Shown: positions 48,601-57,600 of the stretch, piece after piece
How the letters are laid out: the number at the start of each line of letters is the position of its first letter
How positions within the stretch are numbered: the first letter of the stretch is position 1
The notes under the pieces: generated by a model
The model's input: only the letters and a program-made list of their open reading frames with translations
The model's database searches: none
Told to the model about the DNA's origin: nothing
Made by a program: the position numbers and the translations under genes
From: Adenophora triphylla var. japonica
Taxonomy: Eukaryota; Streptophyta; Magnoliopsida; Asterales; Campanulaceae
DNA length: 64,000 bases
Direction of reading: 5' to 3'
Assembly (NCBI GenBank): GCA_022495995.1
Contig: JAFEMH010000733.1
Span: 124,001 to 188,000, forward strand

Positions 48601-51600
48601 ATCGAGCTTCATCGGAGTATCTGAGGTAGTTTTTTGTTTGGATTTAAAAGCAAGTGTCCACCATTGGTGTCGCCAGAGTTCATTGAACCTGTACAGACAA
48701 GGTACAGGAGCTTTCCCAGTTTGTTTCTGATGCAGTCTTTTGATTGAATGGTCAAATTTCTAGTTCATGTTTGTGCACTCAACGCGTGGGCAAGAAGATT
48801 CCCACCAAGTGCTTGCCAGGTTATGGTCAAACCCGTATCCAGTCTGTTGGTGGACTGATTGGATGTTTGCTGTCTTTGGTAATCGGTTAGAGGGCTTTTT
48901 CCTGAACAGTTTAGGTTTTAATAGATTGGATGAAATTGATTTTTGGTGTTGGTTCCTGCAAGTTTTGTTTTCTTTAATCGTCTGTCCACGTAAACAGAGT
49001 GTCAGATTATTTTGTTTGTTTTTGGGGTGAACTGTAATATGCAATATACATTCATGTAAATTGGCTAGGTCTTTTGTATTTTCTCCCGATTTTCATTTTA
49101 ACTATTGTACCTTTTATTAACATAAAAACCATGGTAGTTTAGAAAACCTATCATCTTGATATTAAATCCGTGCCCTAATCCCTGAATTTAGGACCAAGAT
49201 GATATGTTTTCCATAGTATAGCGGTTTTATGTTAATAAAAGAAGTACAATGGTTAAATAGAAAGTACCCTCAAAGTACAATGGATAAAACAAACTTAAGC
49301 CTGAATATTTTATAGTGTAATGTACCTTGTAATCGATAACTGATACTCCCTCCGTCCTAGAACGATCTTCCCTTTTTTTTTTATGTTACTATGAATGAAC
49401 TTTGAACAAAAAATTCAGGTTAATTTAGTTATCATAATGAATATCTAAAACTTGTTATCGATACACCATTATAAATACTATCAATGTCAAATTTTAGATT
49501 TTCACTATGGTAATTAAATTAACCTAAAATTATTGCTCAAAGGCCTTTTAAAGTCCTTTCAAAAGTAACAACAAAAAAAGTACAAAGATTTTTCTGTCCC
49601 GGAAGGCCTACAACACACTTTTAAAGTGTCATAAAAAATGCACATACTAATGTGAGCATGGATGCGATCTTATTTATCTAACCGAAGGCAAAAGTACATT
49701 TTCATCTGATATTGTCTAATACTTGTATCACAACATAATAATCAGTTTTTGTCAAACATTTGATATGCCAATCAAAAATTTACAAAATATGCAAGTCACT
49801 TTTCTCCTCTGTTTAAAATAATGTGGAATTGTGGTATATGAGTGCAGTTCTAACTCATACTACTTGAAAATGGTGAGACACAACAATCATGCACATGAAT
49901 AATAGGAAAGCAATCAACAACAAAACACACGATTTGTTAACTCAGTTCATCGCAACAACGACTACATCTGGGGCATCACCAAGCCAGGGTATCGACTAAT
50001 ATCACCAAATTTGTGGTGTTATAACATCCGCTCATGTTCACAACAATAAATATAGCCTCCAAATAATGAACATACCCTAGACATCACCTAGGTCATCCAT
50101 GAAATGCCCATAAGGGCACTCCAAGAACCATCACTGTCTTTGGCTTTCTTTGTTGATCTCACAAGTTTTCTCCGACTCACACAAATTAGCAACAACTAAT
50201 TTGATCACACTAGTAACACAATATTTTAGGTTATCACTTGGCTTTTATAGGATACAACAAACCAAACCCTAGAACTACGAGGATTCCTCTCCATGAAAGT
50301 AATCTTCTTTCTCCTTCCCCATGTAAGAAATCTAGTCACAAAAGGAAACCCAAATCAGTCGCAAAAATGAAACCCAAAAAAGACAAGGAAATGATTTCCC
50401 GAATCTATGAGGTCTCACCATGAGGCCTCATAGGTCCGACCCAATTCCCCCCCTTTTTTCTTGCCGTCTATGAGGTCTCACCATGAGGTCTCATAGTTTT
50501 CAGATTCTTCCTTTTCTTCGCTGCAATCCCGAATCTCCTCTAACCAAGCTTTGTATCCAATCCTGACAAAAAACTGACGCCATTTATAAAGCAAACTGGT
50601 TGCATTAACTATGACCCAAACTTGAAAATACATTGCATTTTCTGCTCAAATAAAAGTAAAATGAAGAAACAAGAGTAATACAATTCTCTTTTCTTATTAA
50701 AAAAAAATGAAAAACAAGAGATGTAAAGAAATAATGAAGACTGTAAGGTGTATAACATGCATCAGAACTTCACAACTATCACTAGGTGAATGTCGGTGCT
50801 TCTTAGGTTGAGATGCCTTGATCATATCCCCATAAATGTAGTTTTGAAATTTATCATCTGTTTATGGAATTAATTGGGACACAGACAAAGTGTATACTTG
50901 ATACCTGGGAGTAGTACTGCTATTCGAACTGGGTCAGCTGGGGCTCAGGTCACTTAATCTTGGGATTTGCTCAATCTCAAGTGTAAAGCATCCAAGCTCG
51001 CGCTCAGCAGAAGCTTGATAGTGTAACCGCGCTTAATTGATGTGCTCGCTATCTTTGCATTAGATTCACTTGTTTGGTTTTGTTTCACTTCAATTTATAT
51101 TGGAAGAAACATTCTAGATATTGATCGTATACAAGGGTTATTATGTCTTCTATGATTGGTTGGAAGTTGTTGGGCTTATGGTAATCCGAAACTCAAATTA
51201 ATGTGTCCGTTTCTAGGTTTGAACTTGGCTCGAGCTTGTTGCTCGTATAAGCTTTCAAGCAACTTGTGTGCTGGCAAATTTTGGCAGGGTCAGGCCGACA
51301 CGCCTCATCCAATATTTCGTCTAACTAGCCAAGCTCAAATACGCAACTTGACTAAACTATAGATCTAGTCGGGAGTAAAAGTTTGGTAGACCGTAGACCA
51401 GACATCTAGCCTATTGACAATTTATGGGAAAGTAAGAAACATGATTAGAATAACCATGTTCTCTTGTATACAGTGATTAGAGAAATTCACTTTTCTGTTG
51501 TTGCTTTAATCTTTTGCTGTGATCAGTTAACTCCATGCTAAAAATCTAGCTTTAAGTTTTCTTTTAGTTCAACTCACTTCACCAAAAATTTGAGAGCCAT

Positions 51601-54600
51601 TTTTCCTGATAGAATAACTAAGATTTGAACTAAATCTTTGCCTCATTGAAGTGTTTCCTCTCCTCCAATGTGGGAGTGCCTGTGTCTTTCTTTTGTTTGA
51701 TAGATTTCTCCATGACTCTTAAATTGTATACACAAGGAACTCTGTTAGGTAAGCTACTCTTTCTATTAATATTTGTTTTCTTATTCATCCTAATTTTTTA
51801 CGTGCATTCTATTATTGTAAAATTTTATTTTTCTTTAAGTTGGTCTTACTGGTCCCTTGCATTATCAAGCAGAAGTACAGTTGTGACTTGTGAACATTTA
51901 ATGGCCATGCTTATTGGCTATAGCTTTCCGTAAGAGTGTAGGAATGAAATTTGGCGAACTTTACCACTGATGTTCGTCTTTCAGATTTTACTATCACTAA
52001 ATGGGATCAATGATGTTAAAGTACGACTTGAATCAAAAGCCGAGTAAGTGTTTCCCGATTTAGATTTTTGCCAGGATCTTACTTTCAATAATACAGATCT
52101 ACGCTATTTGAATTCATATTTTGATCACTGTTTCTGAAGCAATGTTTGCTTAACAGATACATTTTATCAAGTCGAAAGAGGCTGAAGTGGGATGTTTGTT
52201 TTGTTGGTGCTAAAATAATTATTCCTTGGAAAAATGCAAAGTCAGAACTGCATAAAGTGGTACATGCTTTAACATTTTGTTTGGGTGTTCTTTTATGTTT
52301 ACTTATTTTCCATTTACCAAGTCATATCCGACCTGATTACTTCTTAACGGATAAACTCCCTCCATCCCATCTAATGTTGCATTTCACTTGTCAATGTTTT
52401 TAATGAACGTGCTTTACTTGTTTGTGCATTGCTTGTACAATGGTAAAATTGTATTAAGACTATTTCTTTGTTTAGAAAGGCAACATTTATTTTGGAACGG
52501 ATTAAAAAGGAAGGTGCGGCATTTATTTTAAGATTGGTTGCATTGAGTTAAATTTTTCCTCCAAAACACAAAAAATAATAATAATACACTAACAGACACT
52601 TAGTACGCCAATACACTGCCTTACAATCACAAAATATAATAAAGAAAAGAAGTAGGGCAGGCAACAGCCTCAAGAGAATGGATATTTCACCTATTCATCC
52701 GGTGGGGAGTAGACGCCCCCGTCCTGACATATGAGTTATTTCTTAATTAGGCTCGAATTTCGTATTTATGGACCAAGTCTGTTTAGGTTTTTTTTATTAG
52801 AGTTAGAAAAATACTATATATATATATGTACTATATTATCTCTATAACCCTACTGTAATCTTCAAGGAGTTAACTTTACACTCATCTTCCAGAAAACAAA
52901 TTAGAGCCCTACCCTACCTTGAAATGAACATACCAAACTTACTAAAACCACTTACTCAATTGAGAGTTTTTTCCTGCTCCATTGAGCGACCCACCTTTTC
53001 CCAAGCCATAAGGTGGGCTCGCTTACCCTCACCGGCACCTTTCGAAAAACCACTCATTCTCCACTCAATAATCTCAGCCACCCAATATAAAACAAAGACA
53101 AAAAAAATGAGATGATTACTCGAGAGGCACACATTAATTAGTGTAATATGACCACCTAATGATAAACAAGCCCTCTTCCAACCAGTAAGATACCTATTTA
53201 CCCTCTACAACCGGATCCAAAAAGAAATATATTGGCCATAAGCTACAAGAGCGCTCAAGACGAAACCTGGCAACCAATTAAAACAACAAATTATCACTGC
53301 ATATTTGTTACCCACCTCTTCTCCCATATTAACCCTTACAATACCACACTTTACCAATTTAATCTTATCCCCCAAATGTTTTAAAACGCCTTAAGAAGTG
53401 TCATAGCGTTATGTTATGATACCCTCTTCCCGGAACAAAATATATAATTAGTAACTGCAAATGAGATACAATAACCTTCTCTCTACCGACTCTACATACC
53501 TCAATTACACCAACTTCCCCTGTGCAGCAAACTTCGTAAGATATTAGCCATAAGATTGGAAAAAAGGGACAAAGAATCACGCTAATGTGGCCATATCTAA
53601 GAGCCTTAAACCATTAAACCCCTATTGAGCCTTTCCATACTCGATTACAGAAAAGGGAGAAAATCTAAAACATCAAGGATTTCTATTTCTCCATCTAACC
53701 CCAAACCTTTTCAACTCTATTACAACACATGATCAAGAAATTTCCTATTCACCCTATTAAAAGCTTTCTCAAAATAAAGCTTCTCCATTAAACCCTTCTT
53801 ACACTACATCTCGAAATGTTCAACCACCAAATGCAGACCTCAAAATAAATGCATTGTGAGCTTATGTAATGGTATCACCCAATGAAGAACTCAACCTAGG
53901 TGACAAATCATTAGTAATGATTTTATACACACTATTTTTTTTTATAGAAAAAGAGGTTTTATTAGATGGAGGAAAATTACAAAGAAAAGAGGACATGCTA
54001 AAGAAATATAAAAGAAATAGAAAAACAAAAATTACAACATAAACAAACAAAATACAAAACAAACTAATGTAAAGCAACTCTCCAATTTATACACAATTCA
54101 GTGGATAGTCCTCGGAAAGCTCCTTCCGCTGACGTCCACAAGGAAGCAAGGAATGCGATTCTCTCCTCGAGTGAATGAAATATATCAAGGTTCTAAAAAT
54201 TGCTAGGTGGCGAAGCCGAGCCTAGCGCCTAGGCGGGGACTAGGCAGGGCTGAAAGTTTAGTAAATATATTAGATATTAGTAAACTATTTATCAAGTGTA
54301 AAATAAAAAATAGAGGTAAATTATTTATTAATATAATATATACTTATTACATATGATGATTAAAATGAAAAAGATTAAAAAAATAAACTACCTTAAAGCC
54401 TTTTCTTGTAGCATTAAATAAATCGCTCTTGTTGAAACCTTATCAACACATTTTGTACCAATAAAAAGAAGTGTAACTTTGTGTTTAAAAAAAGAAAAAA
54501 AATGTAACCTACACTGAATAGCTATCATCTATTGTTTCTCCCACTACCCCTCCCACCTTTCAAATCAATTTTGTCTTTCCATAGTCCCCTCCATCCTCCC

Positions 54601-57600
54601 TCTCAAATTATTTTCCATATTTACCCCCAGTCCCTCCCATGCCTGACCTCTCACCAAAATTGCCCATCCTCTCTTTTCCTTCTCTCTAAGATCCAACTCC
54701 ACCCACCCACACCTTCTTTTCCCTTTTTGGTACCCGACAACCCCATCTTTCTTCTCCTTCTCTCTCGATTCCGCCAGCCATCCACCCTTTTGTTCCTTCC
54801 CTCTCTTAATTTCGCCGTATCTTGTCCACATCGAACCCCCTTTCCTTCTTTCTCTTCAAGGCTGACTCAGAACTTAACCATTCCATAAATTTTCTTCTCC
54901 TTTCTCTCTAAGATCCAACTCCATCCACCCTACTGCCATCTCTATTTCGGCTGGAATTTGTATTTCCGTCGGTTCCGACCGCCTAAACCCGCCTAACCAC
55001 CTAGGCCCTCTAGGCCCCGGCTAGACTGCCTATAATCCGCCAAACGCCTAATACAACCGATTTGAAGGAAATCGTGGCGGAAGACGACCGCTAGGGCTGT
55101 TACACGAATCGAGCCGGCTCGAGCTCGGCTCGGGCTCGGCTCGAAAAAAGCTCGAGTTCGAGTGGGCTCGAGGTGAACTCGAGCTCGAGCTCGAACAGAT
55201 TTTCAAGCTCGTCATTTTTTCGAGCCGGCTCGTGTTCGGCTCGTATGTTCGACGAGCTCTGTTCGAGATCGGCTCGTTTGAGCTCGACTCGGGCTCGGCT
55301 CGTTAAAAGCTCGAATAAATTTTAGTATATATATATATATATATATATATAAGTCGAAGCTCGAGCTCGGCTCGTTAAAAGCTCGTTTGATTTCAGATTT
55401 TTTTTCGAAGCTCGAGCTCGGCTCGTTAAAAACTCGTTTGATTTCAGATTTTTTTCAAAAAATAAGTCGAAGCTTGAGCTCGGCTCGTTAAAAGCTCGTT
55501 TGATTTCAGATTTTTTTCAAAAAACAAGTCGAAGCTCGAGCTCGGCTCGTTAAAACTCGAGTTCGAGCAGCTCGCGAGCCAGCTCGCGAAAAGCTCGAAA
55601 CTTGATTCGAGCCGAGCTCGAACATGCATTCTGGGCTCGAGCTCGAGCTCGAGAAAAGCTCGAGCTCGATATTTTTTATTCGAGCTCGAGCTCGAAACTT
55701 CAAAGCTCGGCTCGGCTCGGCTCGTTTACAGCCCTAACGACCGCAGAGGGCAGTTTTTAGAACACCGAAAGATAGTGACATGTTCTAAAAAAAAATTCTA
55801 GCATTACGTTCCATTCAAATACTCCACAACGTCACAAAAATTCCATGTTGCCATAATCTTATGGCGACTTTATCCTTTCTGAATCCCACAAATTGAATTC
55901 TAAGGAAGTCCTTTACCGTAGCGGGACACATCCCGCTCTCCCCTAAAAAAAAGACATATCACACCAAAGTCTCCAAGCAACTGAATAATATTAAAAGAGG
56001 TGATCATGATATTCGCTTTTACTAGAGCACATCACACAAATGCCCGGGGACAAAATCTTATAAGGGTGTCGCCGCTGTCTAAGATCATTTGTGTTCAAAA
56101 TTAAGCTCCAACGATAGGCAAAGCTTTCAATTTAGAGGGAACTTTTGAGTTATAGATAAATCATGTATATGAAAAGGAATTGGATTTGAAGTCCGAATGA
56201 AAGGGTTTAAGAGTGAACGAGAAGTGAATCTACCTTGATAATCTAAAGTCCATAGTCGATTATGAGGAGATTCTTAAACTTTATGAAAGAATATCAAGTG
56301 AAATTGTCATTTCTTGAGACTCGATCATTCAAATTGCGAATCAAATGCAAATTTTGCGAGATGTTGTTCCTATCTTGAACGATAAACTAGGAAATGGAAG
56401 CATTTTGAGGGAGATGCAAAGCAACCGAAGGCAAGAAACAGAAAAAGAATTAGAATCAATCCAATGATCCTCTCAGAATCGAATACGCTCACCATTACCG
56501 TCAAGTAAGCAAACATAAGGTGTAAAAAAAATAAAAGCAAGAATAGTCAATTTTCAAGGACATGCATGAGAGGTAGAGGATAATATACCAACACCCCAAC
56601 CGTTGCTTTGACTTCCAAACATGCTCTGATAACCTTGTGCCAAAAACTATGTTACCCGGACTCTTCAAATATGTTGAAGTACCCGTGTCCGACAAGACAC
56701 CCGACACTCGCATTTTCATTCGGATACGACAAGAAAAATTAAAAAGAAAAAAGGAGTGAGTTGACTTTATTTATAAAAATTTTACAAGTTTTAATGTTGT
56801 TTTACTTAATTATACATTATATCTTAGCAAAAAAAGAGTGAGTTGACTTCATTTATAAGTAAAGTATATAAATAGACTCAATATATTTTGTTATTAACGT
56901 ATCCCCGTACTCGTATCCTAATTTTAGGACAGTGTCCCCGTGTCCAATTTTTTGAGGAAACGTGAATCCGACACTAGGATCCGTTCCCGTGTCGGATACC
57001 CGATCCCTAATCCTGGTAACATAGGCCAAAAAGAATGTGGTTCCAACAGAACTGCCACAACCATTTACTTACTAGGGAAATGCTCCTGAAAATTAAGTCC
57101 CCGAGTTCAAGACCTCTTTCGTCCTTAAGCCCATCTCCACCTGCAACCCACAAAAAATGACGTATGAGCCCCTCAATTCTATTTGCTACCCGAACTGAAA
57201 CTTTGTGCACCGATAGATAATTGATAGAGATACTAGATAAGTAAGCCTCTATAAAGGTGATCCTACCCCCCAAAGAGAAGAACTTCCTCTTTTACCCATC
57301 CAAACGCTTGTAATTCTTTTCTACTATCGGATCCCAAAATCTCACAGCTCTAGGATGCCTTCCCAAAGGTAGACCTAAATAAGTGAAAGACCAATCATTA
57401 TAGAGCACCTAATAAATGAAGCATATTCGCCCACAACGTGAGCGAAAAAAATTATCCCTGCTAACTCACACTTAGATAAATTTACCTTTTTACCCGAAAA
57501 CGTATTCAATGATTTGCAAAATCGTAAGCAAATTTGTAAAATCCCGAAAAGTCTCCTACAAAAAGAGAATAACGTCTTTTGCGTAGTGTGGATGAGAAAC

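Noticed and set aside
48760..49044. Overlapping 87- and 94-codon readings on opposite strands
   Set aside because: No family likeness, lie in an intron, and each is the shadow of the other.
54532..54888. Plus-strand 118-codon Pro/Leu/Ser-rich reading and its antisense
   Set aside because: Pyrimidine-rich interior of a transposable element; no family likeness.
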